64,000 nucleotides of DNA from Erythrophleum ivorense (Eukaryota; Streptophyta; Magnoliopsida; Fabales; Fabaceae): assembly GCA_026724425.1 (NCBI GenBank), contig JAIUCV010000229.1, forward strand, positions 372,001 through 436,000, written 5' to 3'. Below, in pieces: positions 26,179 to 38,643 of the stretch. The translations under genes were made by a program, and so were the position numbers. The notes beneath the pieces are model-generated. The model did no database searches and was not told the origin of the DNA. It saw only the letters and a list, made by a program, of their open reading frames with translations. Every line of letters begins with the position of its first letter. The stretch's first letter is position 1.

Positions 26179-27370
26179 CTCTGCTTAGATCCAGCCGGAG
26201 AGAGCGACCCTCAGCAGCCGCCGAATCTTAGATTCCCCTGGCAAAAATAGACTGAAATGTATACAATACAATGGGAATTCGAGCGAATCTTGAAGAATAC
26301 CAGCTCCAATTGGAAAACGGAAACGCGCTAAGTTAGAGAGAGAGAGAGAGTACAGGCCCGTTTGATCTAGAGCGAGAAACAGTTCGGAGAGAGAATGTGG
26401 ACTGAGAACAATCGAAACGGTGTCGGATAATGCTGGAACCTGGAACAACCTTCATTTACCATTAATTGCATTATTCCATTTTCCCCCTAATACTTTCTCC
26501 TCGGACCATCACAAAAATAAGTTTTTTGTCTGGTCTCTTTCTAATTTCTATGGAGTTCAGGTCAAGAACATCTTTTCTCAAGTTTTCCATCTTCTCTCAC
26601 TACCATTAATGCCCTCCATTCCCTTCAACTACGATGTCATTAAAGCATGAGTTGAAATTTAGTTCATAACTTCATTCGCACGGTCAATGAATTACGATAA
26701 ATTAAATGCTGATTTGTGCAAGGCATAGAATATTTAATTTCTTATAAATACATAATAATCATAATAATTATTCAAAACACGAGAATATATTACTTTCATA
26801 CAATATTTACTGAAATCCTAAAGGATCTGAAGAAGCAAACACCCCCCCCCCCCCATATATGCCAACGAGAACAATCTAATATCATTTATAAAGCCATACT
26901 AGCTTAGAAAGCCATCATGAAATTAATTTCTTCTACTGAATAATTACTCGAGGATCATTTAGCAACTACATCATTTAGGTGTGAATAGTTGTTCCCATAA
27001 ACCATGACTAATCCCAAGTGAGCACACAAACATTATGTCTAACTAATCACAAACTAAAATTATAGATATTGAAACGAGCCCAAAAATAAATGTTCATGTA
27101 ATAAGAAAAATAGGAACATTTCTTCATCGGCTTGTACACGTTATTATGCCTTTTTAGCCAGGAGACATGAAGCATAATTCCAATTTAATATTGTGGTTGC
27201 TAATGTTTCGTGATTAAATTAGGTTAAAGCACCAGGCACAGACTTGATGAAACTGAAGAATTTGCTAAAATTTAAGGGTACATTCAATAAATTTAGCTAG
27301 TATAGTATACTTTTGGAGAAAAGAAAGTGGCGAACCTCGAAGGAAATTGTCCATTATGAAGTAAAAATGA

Positions 27371-27424
<54 letters not shown>

Positions 27425-27997
27425 AAATTCTTATTCATTTTAAAATAAAATGATAAGCTAAAAAGTCCATTATTTATATAAATTCCTTGTTAAAAGTCTT
27501 ACATTGCCAACTTTTATCTTTTCAATGTGATTTATATATTGATTGAACAATTTCACCTAATACCATTTAGTTTTAAGTTAGAATCTAACATAATATTAGA
27601 ACCTAATTCTATTACATATTATTTGTCCTAACTGATTGTTATAGCAGATATATGTGAAGAAAGGTGTTAAAAGTCCATCTCATATACCTTACTTTCTTGA
27701 ATATGATTCATATTTTGGTACATAAAGCTTGATTTAAGATGCGTTTTATTTCTTTTCTAGTTGTACTGAATAAAAAAAATTTTAAATTGTCCTTTTTTTG
27801 TCATAAAAATAGTTGTAAGATTTATTAAGATCTATTAATTTGAAGTCAATATTAAAACTAATCCACTAAAAAAAAGATCTTTTGACATGCAATATCATAA
27901 AATATCAATATATATCTATTGTCATGAACAATCAAAATGTTAATCGACAATATTTCACATTGACTTGGTTATCAATGACAAGTCAATTATCTAGATC
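26179..27997. other. Alpha-adaptin 5' UTR/promoter side and intergenic DNA
   Basis: The first 200 bp or so upstream of the start codon are less AT-rich and contain a short GA run (about 26336-26350), consistent with the 5' UTR. Beyond about 26650 the DNA is AT-rich with no gene. A compound (TA)n(GA)n microsatellite lies at about 27370-27421 and a C run at about 26842-26854. Confidence 0.6.
27370..27421. repeat. Compound (TA)n(GA)n microsatellite
   Basis: About 12 TA units run directly into about 14 AG units. Confidence 0.95.
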
Positions 27998-28002
27998 AAT
28001 AC

Positions 28003-28237
28003 TATTAAGTCATAAGTATTTAGTAATTGCATTTTTAATTGTAAATTCAATTGACTTTTATGCACGTTTATTTTGTGTAGAATATATTTTTTACTTTCTG
28101 TTATATTATGCTAGATGGCATTGTTTTGTTAGTTTCTTTATAACAAATTCATTATTAAATTGAAACAGTGCCAGGCCTTCTGATTCATTGAAGCAAGCAA
28201 TACATGTAGCTTCCATCTCATCTCTCCTTTCTTATCT
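28003..28237 (+). repeat. 5' LTR of the copia element
   Basis: It starts TATTAAGTCATAAGTATTT (TG mutated to TA) and ends TTTCTTATCT just before the primer-binding site. It aligns end to end with 34592-34828, with scattered substitutions. Confidence 0.9.
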
Positions 28238-28250
28238 TGGGATTAGAGCA
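28238..28250 (+). other. Copia primer-binding site, degenerate
   Basis: TGGGATTAGAGCA resembles TGGTATCAGAGC, the complement of the initiator Met tRNA 3' end used by plant retroelements, with two substitutions. It fixes the 3' border of the 5' LTR. Confidence 0.75.
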
Positions 28251-28435
28251 TTCTTCTCCACCTTCATCTCTGTGCTTCGTACCTCTATTTTTCTTCCACT
28301 TCTTTGTTTTCAACTCTGCCTCTCCTTTCTTTTGCTACTACAGATCATGACGCCATAGCTTCCAACCAATAGATTTCAAATCCATCTTCTTCATCTTCCC
28401 TTAAATCATCTTCTCTAGTTTTTTCGCTCCCTCAG

Positions 28436-31400
28436 GTGTGCTCTATCAAGCTGGATAGAAGCAACTATTTGTTATGGCACTCCGTTACACTTCCCATTAT
28501 CAAAGGCAATAGACTCGAGGGCCATATTTTTGGCACCAAACTCTGTCTACCAAAATTTCTCTCAAATGTTGCAGAGAAGAGAAGGAATCCAGAGTATAAA
28601 GAATGGCAAACTACTGATAAGCTTCTACTGGGTTGGCTTTATAATACTATGACAATCGAAATCATTTCTTAGATGTTGAATTGTACCGCTTCACAATAGT
28701 TGTGGACAGTGGCTAAGGCTTTCTCTGGAGCCCACACACGCTCATGGATCACTCTTTACAAAGGAGAACTACAACGCACTAAGAAAGGGTTCCTCAAAAT
28801 AGAGGAGTACCTAAACAAAATGAAGCAAATATCTGACAATCTTACTTTAGCTGGAAATCCAATTCTTCTTTCTAATCTTATTTCTCAGACACTTACAGGA
28901 CTTGACAGCGAATACAATCATATAGTTGTTCAGCTTGCTGAAAAATAGGGCTTAGCTAGATAGATCTTCAAGCAACCTTGTGTAACTTTGAAAATCAGCT
29001 ATAACAACTCAACAATTTCAACAATCTCAGTATTGGTCAATCTGTGGCTAATTTTGCCAAGTCAGATTCTCGTAGTTAGAATTTTGAATCAAGCAGAGGT
29101 TCTTGGAAAGGTTTTGGTCAAAGAAATTTTCATGGAGGCAAAGGTCGTGACAAAAATTTCAAGAACATTAAACCAACATGTCAAGTTTGTGGAAAATTAG
29201 GACATGTTGCTGCCATATGTTACTATCAATTTGATAAATCCTATATGGATACACCACCTAACCCAAACAAAAGGAATGACTCTGGTTATCAATAACCATC
29301 TTATGGGTACCAACAAGCATCACCTACTGCTTTCATAGCTTCCCCAAATTTCATTAATGATCATGTATGGTATATTGACACTGGAGCTAGCACTCATGTC
29401 ACTAATGATTCTGCTTAACTTGAAAACACAACTTGTCTTTTTGGTAAAATGAATTTAATAGTTGGTAATAGAGCAAAAATGGCTATTCATAATATTGGTT
29501 CAACTAATTTTCATTGTCATGGCAAGCCTTTACTAATGAAGAATGTTTTAGTTGTTTTTAACATGGCAACAAATTTATTGAGTGTTTCAAAGTTGACTAC
29601 TAACAATGATATTTATGTTGAATTTTATTCTCCTGAATGTTTTGTGAAGGACAAACTAATAAGCCAGATTTTGCTTCAAGGGATGCTTGATCAAAGATTG
29701 TACAGACTTGTTAAACCCTCTTTGTCATCTTCTCAATCCACTCAAATAAATGCTTCTTTAATGTAGCCTTCTTACAATAGTGTACCTGGTTCTTATCATG
29801 CCTTTATTTAAGTTCAAAAAGCTTGGCATAGAAAATTAGGTCATCCCTCTAATATAGTTTTAGCTTAAGTACTACAAGATTGTAATGTCAAGCTTAAAGT
29901 TAATGAAAAATTTACCTTATGTGATGCCTGTCAAATAGGAAAGTCTTGTAGTTTCTCTTTTTCCTATCCTTTTCTCATGCACAACTGATGATGCCTTAGT
30001 CGCTTAAGCACTCAATTAAATTAAGATTGAATTAATGCAGTATAGGTCAACCCTAGGTTATTCTTCCCAATGAGCAATTTAGGGGTTAGTTTAAATTAAT
30101 TTTAGGTAATTATTTGGTACTTGCTATTTGATGCAAATTAAAAAAAAAAAACTATCTCTACGCTAAATGCAAAATTAATTGAACTAAATGTATGTAAATG
30201 GGGGGTTTTGAAATAAGAAATTAAATTTCAACTAAAATAGAAAAATCAAACAAGTAATTGAACTAGAATGCTCTAAATTAAAACTAAAGTGATTGTGAAA
30301 ATGCTAAGAACAAATAAGAGGCAATCAAGGTTTTGCAAGGAGATTTCTGCTCTCATCACTCACCAAAGATTAATTGAGACTAAGAGAAAGGATTAGATGA
30401 TAGACTAATGTATTTAATCAACTTAATCCAAGGATAAGAAACCCTAAATTCAAATGCATATCACTTGATTTAACTAGGAAATCCTTAACTAATTCAAGTA
30501 ATTTACAAGTAATTAAACCAATTAAATACATCAAATCTTTCAACAATTGGATTCAATTAACTCTGAAAATTTGATTTCAATTACCTAATTGAACAATTAA
30601 GCAATCATACTACCTAATTCAACAATCAAGTAGCGCAAAAAACCAAGATATGTAATTAAAATCATAACATTAATCAAATCAATGGAAGAGAACTCAAACA
30701 TCAATCCAACCAACATTAATAGGTCAAAAAAACAAAATTCTAGCAATTACAAAACATAAATCCAATCCCAAATACCACCAATTCCAATTACAATCCAAGA
30801 TAAAATTATTGTCTAACCTAAAACTAGGTTTCAACATTCAATTCATATAAAAATTCCTAAAACTAGAAAATCTTTAAGTTCTTGAAATTGAAAGAGGAAA
30901 AGATAGAAAAAAAATAAACTCCCCCAATGGTCTTCAATCCAATTAATTCAAGAGCTCAAGCTTCCTACTCCTTACTTCACCTTGGTGCCACCTTTAATTA
31001 ATTAAGCTTCCATGGATTTTGTGCTTCTAAAATCCCTCAAGCTTTCTGCCATGAAGAGGGAATGAAAGAAAATAGAGGTGATGGTGGGTCCGAGCGTTGA
31101 CTCTTCCTCCAGGTCAGTCCGAAAAGCAAACAGCAGAATCAAGAAAAATGTTCTTCATCCTTGCCTCCTACACCTCCAGTTCGAAATTGAATGAATGAAG
31201 CTGCTCCTTCTCTCCAGCTCCAAGCGCAGCGTCTCCAGGTGAAATCTTTTCCTCACTATCCAGTCTAAAGAAGCTCAAGAAGAATCCATGAAGCAGCTCT
31301 CCCAATGGTCTCCTCCTGCGTTAAATCCGAAAAAGAAATCAACCCAATGCAACAGCCAATCTCCAGGCATTCTTCTGCTGAAGTCCGAAAAGCTAATGGA

Positions 31401-34400
31401 AGAATGAATCAGCACAGCATTTTCGTCTCCCCAAATTTTTTTCGGCGTTCTCACTCCATTGGCAGAAGAAGCAATCAATAATCCCCAGCTCTCCTTCAGG
31501 TCCAGTTTTTCAGCACTTCCCCTATAGGTTTTTTTTTTCACAAAAGAAACAAAAAAAATCAAATAAAATAATGAAAACCTAATATTATATTTACAAAATT
31601 GCCATCATCAAATATTTAATAAAAGCAAAATTATGCTCCAATCTTGACCCTTAATTCACTTTAAATCCTCAATTTATTTGCCCAAGAATTGTGCACAAAT
31701 TTAATAAATGTTTTAAAGATTGAAAACATTTAACCCATCAAAGAATTATGGAGAATAAAATATTAGCAATTTAAATAAAAAAAATCTCCTAATTAATTCG
31801 AAGTTATATTATTTTCCAAAAGTAACCATAAATTCAAATATTGCATAATAAATCCATTTAAGCTCAAATTAATTATTAAAAATAATAATAAATATGGATA
31901 AAAATATATGAAAATTAACATTTATCAACAACATCCCTTAGATTTAGTGCATACTAATATGTGGGGTCCATCTCTCATCAAATCTAAGAGTGGTTATCGT
32001 TACTACATTCAATTTTTATACTATTATAGTAGACACACCTAGATATATCCTTTGTAGGTTAAGAGTGAAGCGCTGACAGCATTTATTCACTTTAAGACCC
32101 TTGTTGAAAATCAACTTGAAAAGAGAATTAAAGTGTTGCAAAGTGACTGGGGGTGAGTATGGAAGTTTTATACTACTAGTTCAGTCTTTTAGTATTTTAT
32201 TTAGACAATTTTGTCTATATGCTTCTGCCCTAAATGATAGAGCAGAAAAGAAATATAGACATGTAGAAATTGGGTTAACACTTTTTGCTCAGGCCAAAAT
32301 GCCTTTATATTATTGGTGGAAAGCTTTCTTAATTGTTGTTTTTCTTATTAACAAGCTACTTACACTTATCTTACAAGGTTCATCACCTTTTCTTAAGTTG
32401 TTCAATGCCAAACCTGATTATACTACTCTGAAACCCTTTGGTTGTGTTTGCTTTCCTTGTTTGAAAGCCTATAACCATCATAAATTACAATTTCACACAA
32501 TAAAGTATGTTTTTCTTGGTTATAGCTCTTCACATAAAGGGTTCAAATGTCTAAGTCCAACAAGGAAAGTTTATGTGTCAAGGCATGTGGTATTTAATGA
32601 GCTTGATTTTCCATTTGCTTCTAGATTTTGGAACATTAGAAAAGAATCACAACTTGAAGTTATGCCTGTAGCATTCTTTCCCTCTATTTCTTAAGGTACA
32701 TGTGATTTAGCAACTGTTTTAACTAACTCTCAAGAAAATGCATCAGTTTCTTATCCAAGTGAAGCAGCAATTCAAGATTCTTCTTCACACAATCTCATAA
32801 ATAGTTCCGTACATCATGATTCTAATTTGGCATCTTCACCAACCTCTTTCAATCTTAGTGCATTCCATGAAGGAAATCATAATAGCATGATACATGAGGA
32901 CAGTGCTTATTAGGGCTTGGACTTTAGTTTAGAAGTAGAAACAAAGTCTCAGGGTCATCAAATGACAACCATAAGCAAAAAAGGTATTTTCAAACCTAAG
33001 CCTCCTTACATTGGCATGGTTACTACTACTAAAAAGTTTGATCCAAATGATGAACCAAATAGTGTTGAATTGGCTTTATAAATTCCTCATTGGAAAGATG
33101 CTATGCAATCTGAATTTAATGCTCTAGTGAGAAATCAAACCTGGGTTTTAGTTCCTTTTACTAATTAGCAGAATATTGTTGATTCCAAATGGGTTTTCAA
33201 AACCAAGTTTAATGTAGATGGCACTATGCAAAGACATAAAGTAAGGCTTATGGCTAAAGGTTTTCAACAAAACCCAACTATAAATTTTGGAGAGACTTTT
33301 AGTCCAATTGTAAAGGCTTCAACAATGAGATTAGCGTTAGCTTTGGTTGTAACTTTTAATTGGCAAGTGAGACAATTAGACATTAATAATGTCTTCTTCA
33401 ATGACTTCTTACGAGACGCTATTTTTATGAAACAACTTGATGGTTTTACAAATCCAAAGAAACCCGATCATGTATGTAAATTATCTAAAGCTATTTATCG
33501 TCTCAAATAAGCTCCAAGAGCTTAGTTTGAGAAACTTAGAGATACCTTGCTAAGTTGGAAGTTTCATAATGTAAAAAGTGATAGTTCTTTTTTCTTCTTT
33601 AGAGACTAGTCCCAAATTGTAATTGTCTTGATTTATGTTGATGATATAATAGTTATGGGCAGTGATCCTAAGGGCTTGACATTATTTATTCAGAAACTGA
33701 ATAAATTATTCTCTCTTAAGAATCTTGGTGATTTGCATTACTTTTTGGGAATTGAGGTTTTTAAAGATGGCACAGGAATGCATTTAAGTCAAGGATGATA
33801 TATTACAAATCTGCTCAAAAAATTTAATATGAAAAAAGTTGCACCAATTCCAACTCCTATGGTTGCAGGGAGGACAATCTCTAAATTTGATGGTGAAAAT
33901 TTAACAAACCCAGTTATATACAAAGTCTAATAGGTGCACTTCAGTACTTAACAAACACAAGGTCTGACATTTGTTTCTCTGTAAATAAACTCAATCAATT
34001 TCTTAGTTGTCCACGACAGCTCATTGGTTAGGAACAAAAAGGATATTGAAGTATCTTAAAGGTACAAAGCATTTTGGGATTCATTTTAAGCCATCAGATT
34101 TTCTACCTTTGATGGGTTTTCAAATGCTGATTAGGCTGCATGTTAAGATGATAGAAGATCAGTGGCAGGACATTATGTTTTTCTTGGTGAGTCTTTCATT
34201 GCCTAGTCATGTAGGAAACAGAAGGTTGTATCTCGTTCAAGTACAGAATCAACGTATCGGTCTCTAGCAAATTTAGCAACTGAAATAGCTTGGATTCGAT
34301 CTTTATTAACTAAGCTTGGTTTTCCAGTAAGGCAATGACCGATTGCTTGATGTGACAAGATCAGTGTTAATGCCCTGACTGCAAATCTCGTTTTCCATGT

Positions 34401-34520
34401 TAGGAGTTAACACATTGAAATTGATGTGGATTACATCAGGGATCAAGTTTTAACTAATCAACTTTTTATTCAGTATGTACCTTCTTTAGACTAAGTAGTT
34501 AATTATCTCACCAAAGCTTT
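28436..34520 (+). pseudogene. Copia gag-pol polyprotein, broken
   Basis: Conceptual translation in pieces gives a UBN2-type gag (KLDRSNYLLWHSV at about 28443, ALAGNP-like region near 28850), a CCHC zinc knuckle (CQVCGKLGHVAAIC near 29180) and a protease active site (WYIDTGASTHVTND near 29370). A GAG-pre-integrase segment (AWHRKLGHPSN near 29823) is followed by an integrase region resuming at about 31933 (PLDLVHTN) and ending with GYSSSHKGFKCL near 32520. Reverse transcriptase follows (VRLMAKGFQQNP near 33240, IYVDDIIVMGSD near 33635, NLGDLHYFLGIEV near 33725), then an RNase H tail (about 34000-34480). Numerous in-frame stops and at least one frameshift make it non-functional. Removing the LTR insertion together with one ACAAC copy restores continuity of the reading frame across the break, which supports the insertion boundaries. 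Confidence 0.9.
29986..31927. mobile_element. Solo-LTR-like insertion (1942 bp) inside the copia integrase
   Basis: The block begins TGATGATGCC and ends AACATTTATCA, so both ends carry TGAT/ATCA inverted termini (TG...CA). It is flanked by an exact 5-bp duplication, ACAAC, at 29981-29985 and 31928-31932. It has no coding domain; open frames such as 31275-31562 (minus) show no family features. Length and termini suit a solo LTR of a Ty3/gypsy-type element or a LARD. The transcriptional orientation is undecided. Confidence 0.8.
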
Positions 34521-34580
34521 ATCTCACTCCAAGTTTTAGTTTTTCAAGGACAAACTTAGGGTGGTTTTATCACCCTCTCA

Positions 34581-34591
34581 TTTGAAGGGAG
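34581..34591 (+). other. Copia polypurine tract
   Basis: TTTGAAGGGAG lies directly before the 3' LTR start TGTTGAGTC, as expected for plus-strand priming. Confidence 0.7.
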
Positions 34592-34828
34592 TGTTGAGTC
34601 ATAAATATTTAATAATTGTATTTTTTTAACTATAAATTTAATTGACTTTTATGCACATTTATATTGTGTAGAATACATTTTTTGCTTTCAGTTGTATTTT
34701 GCTAGAAGGCATTGTTTTGTTAGTTTCTCTGTAATAAATTCATTATTAAATTGAAATAGTGCTAGGCCTCCTAATTCATTGAGGTAAGCAATACCCGTAA
34801 CTTCCATCTCATCTCTCCTTTCTTATCT
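34592..34828 (+). repeat. 3' LTR of the copia element
   Basis: It starts TGTTGAGTCATAAATATTT and aligns over its whole length with 28003-28237. The retained TG start fixes where the mutated 5' copy begins. Confidence 0.9.
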
Positions 34829-36560
34829 AAGACAATTTAACAAATCCTAAGAAAGAGGCTAACATAAACCAATAAGCTTATATTAATTGTTTTTTATCAA
34901 CCAATGAATTAACTCAAAATATCACATGATTGAGATGCAAATCAAAATATACCCAATTAATATCCTCACAAACAATCATCCCTTTATGGCCATGAGGTTA
35001 ACTATTTAAGATAAGTCTATAATTACCTTAAAAAATTTATATTTAATTTTTTATATTTGTATTATTAGATTTTTTATTCAACTCATGATAAGTATATATT
35101 TTTTAAATAATAACATGATAAATATATAATTCTAATAAACAAGTATATAGTTTCTTAATTAAACTCTACACTTATCATATTTTAATTAATATATATATAA
35201 TATTTTAATTAAAGAATTTGATAATAAAGATATAAAGAATTATATATAGGTTTAATAAAAAAATATTCAAAAGAGTCACAAACTTCCAATAAAAAAAAAT
35301 AGAGTTAAGAGCATAAAGTAAACCAACATTAGAGGACAATTTTACGTAATCATCTTTGGGGAGCTTGATCCCAACGTCGTAGAAAGTGAAAGCCATCAAT
35401 TTCAGTTGTGCAAATATCCAGAAAGTTAAAAAGTTATGCAAAACCTTCTTAGCTACAATATACCAATTTTTGGTAATATTTTTCAATGAGTTTATTGAAT
35501 GCTCAGTTTGAATTTGGTTTTACTAACAAGGAAAAATAATTTATTTTGATTATTATTTTTGACATATCAATTTATATTTTTTTATGCGTTCATAAAATAA
35601 ATATCTAATGGGAGGGAGACATCTCATTTTATCCTATCTGAATAGAAGTCCAGCGACAGGCTTAAGAGGAATTTCCAATGTAAGACTATCAAATGGAAAT
35701 GATGTAATATAATTCTTACAATAATCAAATAAATATAAGAATTACACAGTAATCATGTTCTTTTCTCATAACAAAATAATAAGTGGAGGCGAAAAATTGT
35801 TACATACCTCTAATTATAACAACACAATATCAAATAAAAAATATTTTTAACTGATAGACCACTTAAGTGTAATGGCTATTCAAAAAGTAGAGAGTCTAAA
35901 GACATAGTCTCAATTAAAAACTCTTTTCTAATTTATAATTAGATAGAAATTAAATTTTCCATCAATAAAAATAATTTTCTATAAAACCCAATAATGCCAA
36001 CACATAAAAAACCTTCCAATGAATGCTTAAAGAACTGCCAAAGGACTAGTCATGAAATGGAATAATGGAGGACCATCAAAATATTCAACATCCAGAATAT
36101 TACAATAAATGATGGGAGTATATCGACATCGATTGTGCATATAATAAAACCTGCTTGTTCAGTAAAGAAGGCTGTATACATGAAATGATGTAGGTGGAGC
36201 TTTTCAACTCGGGAGGGTGCACTGTTATTAGAGACTCACAATATAAAGAAATTATAGCTGAAACAGTAAAACAATCAAGGGTCATATAGTTCTGTTCTGT
36301 TGTACTGTCATGTAACGAGAAAAAAGAAACCAAATAAAATAGTGGTGGGAAGAATCTACTGCTCATAGTAGCTATAACCCCAAAAATATATATATATAAA
36401 CTTTATTACAGTTTATAAATACTGTTCATCCTCATGGACCTCACTCTAGTTATGAGGATAAATGAAAAAGTATTTTCATGATCTGTTTGAAAAAGTTTGA
36501 AAGGCTATAATGCATATTAAGTGAAATATTCAGTTCTTATTAAGGCTAAAAGGGAAAGCA
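34829..36560. other. AT-rich intergenic DNA
   Basis: No supported gene. A coding-like minus-strand patch at about 35340-35400 reads MAFTFYDVGIKLPKDDYVK, but it has no matching neighbours and I do not recognise it. The remainder is AT-rich with short TA runs. Confidence 0.5.
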
Positions 36561-36642
36561 CGGCGCCTGAGAGATTCGAACTCTCGCGGGGAAACCCTAT
36601 GTACTTAGCAGGCACACGCCTTAACCACTCGGCCAAAGCGAC
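36561..36642 (-). tRNA. tRNA-Ser (GCT)
   Basis: The 82-nt gene, read on the minus strand, begins GTCGCTTTGGCCGAGTGG. It has the anticodon loop CTGCTAA (anticodon GCT, reading AGC/AGU), a long variable arm typical of serine tRNAs, and the T-arm GAGAGTTCGAATCTCTC. The A and B boxes (GGCCGAGTGG and GTTCGAATC) are present and a short T run follows. Acceptor position 2 (T) faces C at position 71, a mismatch where the usual plant gene as I remember it has T-A. The variable-arm stem also looks one pair weaker. There is no intron. It may be functional or slightly degraded. Confidence 0.92.
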
Positions 36643-37734
36643 AGTTACGTTAGTTCGATATTTAATTACTTAATGGTTAAAATCCAACTTAGATTTTTCC
36701 TCCCCCAACCTTAGTTATGACAATTGTGGCCGCTTTGTGTTAATAATGGGGCCAATAAATGCTTCCATACTTGAGGACTTACAATGCACAATATGTATCT
36801 ATAAGTTTCTAGCACGAGAACTATTTGGAAGACAAAGACCAGGATAACATTTTATTTCTCAATTCCTGTGAAACTATAGCGTCAAGGCCCGGTAGGTATC
36901 AAATTGAAAGAAGAAATAGAAACGTATTTATCCTATTTTATTAATTTTTTAAAAATAAGAATATGAGATGAACTTTTTATATATAAAATTATATTTTTTT
37001 ATTTTTACTTTTATTCATAATTTTTTATATCAAACAGCCCATTACTTTTTATGGGAGAGGAAATGAAAAGGATTATATTTAGATTTAGTTTTTTATATTT
37101 TTGTTATTAAAATTTTTAATTAAAATATATAATTTTTTAATTTAAACATAATAAGCATATAATTTAATTACAGGATTATATGCTTATTTATAAAAAATTA
37201 TACACTCATATGTTATCATTAAAAAATTATACGTTTATTATATTTTAATTAAAAAATTTAATAATAAATATATTTAAAATTGTATATATTTTTTTAAAAA
37301 ATGAAGAATGACCAAAATAATACTTTATGCAACTGGCTTGCTAGGTTTTCAAGTTCAAAAGGTATAGTACGTTTTCACAATTCAAAGACACTTGTCAGAT
37401 TATGAGCTGGTACAAGAATTTTTGCCATTCCATGAAATGCCCATATCATTATGATTAAAAGCGTAGAGGATCCATTCGTATTTTATAATTGGACTATTTA
37501 TGTAACTGAATCAAATTAAAATGTTTGAGCACAGCGATTGAAATGCTAAATTGATGATCCGCGATATGTATTAATATCACTTTTTTATTTTTTTTATTAA
37601 AAATAATCAATTTAATTAATTACCGAGCAATTGAGCGAGCGTTCTCACTTGTTCCATTCGGCTCGAAAGACCTAATCAAAATTCAGCTTCTTTATAATTA
37701 TACATAATACAGTTTCCAATCGAAGGAACACCTA

Positions 37735-37807
37735 GCGCCCGTGGCCTAATGGATAAGGCGCCTGACTTCTAATCAGGCGATTGTGGGTTCGAGTCCCACC
37801 GGGCGTG
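37735..37807 (+). tRNA. tRNA-Arg (TCT)
   Basis: The 73-nt gene begins GCGCCCGTGGCCTAATGG, with D-arm and A box intact. The anticodon arm CCTGACTTCTAATCAGG gives anticodon TCT (AGA codons). The T-arm GTGGGTTCGAGTCCCAC contains the B box, and the 3' side ends CGGGCGT plus discriminator G. A TTTTT run at about 37821-37825 can terminate Pol III. It appears intact and has no intron. Confidence 0.97.
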
Positions 37808-38643
37808 AGACATTTCATAATTTTTATACCTATCTCATAATCCTTTATTGACTTTTTGGTCGGTTCATAACAATGAACCTCATTATTCCCCAAGAAAGAG
37901 ACAAAAAAGAAAAGAAAAGAAAAAGGGGGGGGGGGGGGGGGGGAATGCATGAGGAAAAGCGAATATTGGCAAGTCAAAATGTGTGAAAGTCAATCTAAAA
38001 TTAGTAAACTGCTGCGTCCTTCTCTGAACAGTGAATACCAAAATAGCATATACCCTTCATAATAGCATCAATTGAAACAGATACTAATAGCAATTTCCCA
38101 TTCCTTAACTGAATTAAAGAAAAAAGGTAAACCAAAGTGATTTTTCCCAATGCGGGAGAGGACCATAGGACACCAGAGTGGGAACACCAAGCCAATATGC
38201 AAGTCTCAAACTATAAGGGAGAAAGTAATTAACTACTACACTTTTCTTCTGTTTTGTGATGTACATTAGTTGAGTAGCATCTTACTAAAGAACCAAATTA
38301 TGCCACAAAGGCAATCCACAAAATTAATTACTGACAAATAACACAGAAAACATATGCCTTAGGACAAACAAAATGATACAACTGAACCTGGTAAGACAAA
38401 ATAGAGGAATGACTAGCGGACCCCCTAAAAACATAAAAACATGTTTCCCAACATAGAAGGGCGCCCACAACCCCCCCCCCCCTTTTTTTCCCAAAAACAT
38501 GTCTAGGAGCACGAAGCTCTACAGTGAAACTACACATGCTGCCCACTCTCTGTCTTATCCAAAAACTTGCAATGGCTATAAGTAAATCAACCACTAAGGC
38601 AAGAACAGAAAGTAGCAGCACAACGCCATCACAATATGTAAGC
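37808..38643. other. Intergenic and 3' flank of the UDP-apiose/xylose synthase gene
   Basis: No gene is seen. It contains a G run of about 18 (about 37925-37943) and a C run (about 38470-38481) followed by T. The part nearest 38643 probably includes the 3' UTR of the minus-strand gene. Confidence 0.5.

Larger units (their letters stand above)
28003..34828 (+). mobile_element. Ty1/copia LTR retrotransposon, degenerate, full-length structure
   Basis: Two LTRs of about 236 bp bound the element, with AATAC at 27998-28002 on the left and AAGAC at 34829-34833 on the right: a 5-bp target duplication with one change. Domain order gag, zinc knuckle, protease, integrase, reverse transcriptase, RNase H is copia-type. 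Removing the solo-LTR insertion at 29986-31927 and one duplicated pentamer leaves about 4.88 kb, a usual copia size. LTR differences and many stops mark it as old and inactive. Confidence 0.9.

Noticed and set aside
31275..31562. 95-codon minus-strand open frame
   Set aside because: It lies inside the solo-LTR-like insertion and shows no protein family features.
35205..35486. 93-codon minus-strand open frame with a coding-like patch
   Set aside because: Only about 20 residues look protein-like. There are no splice partners or family match, so it is noted within the intergenic entry and not called as a gene.
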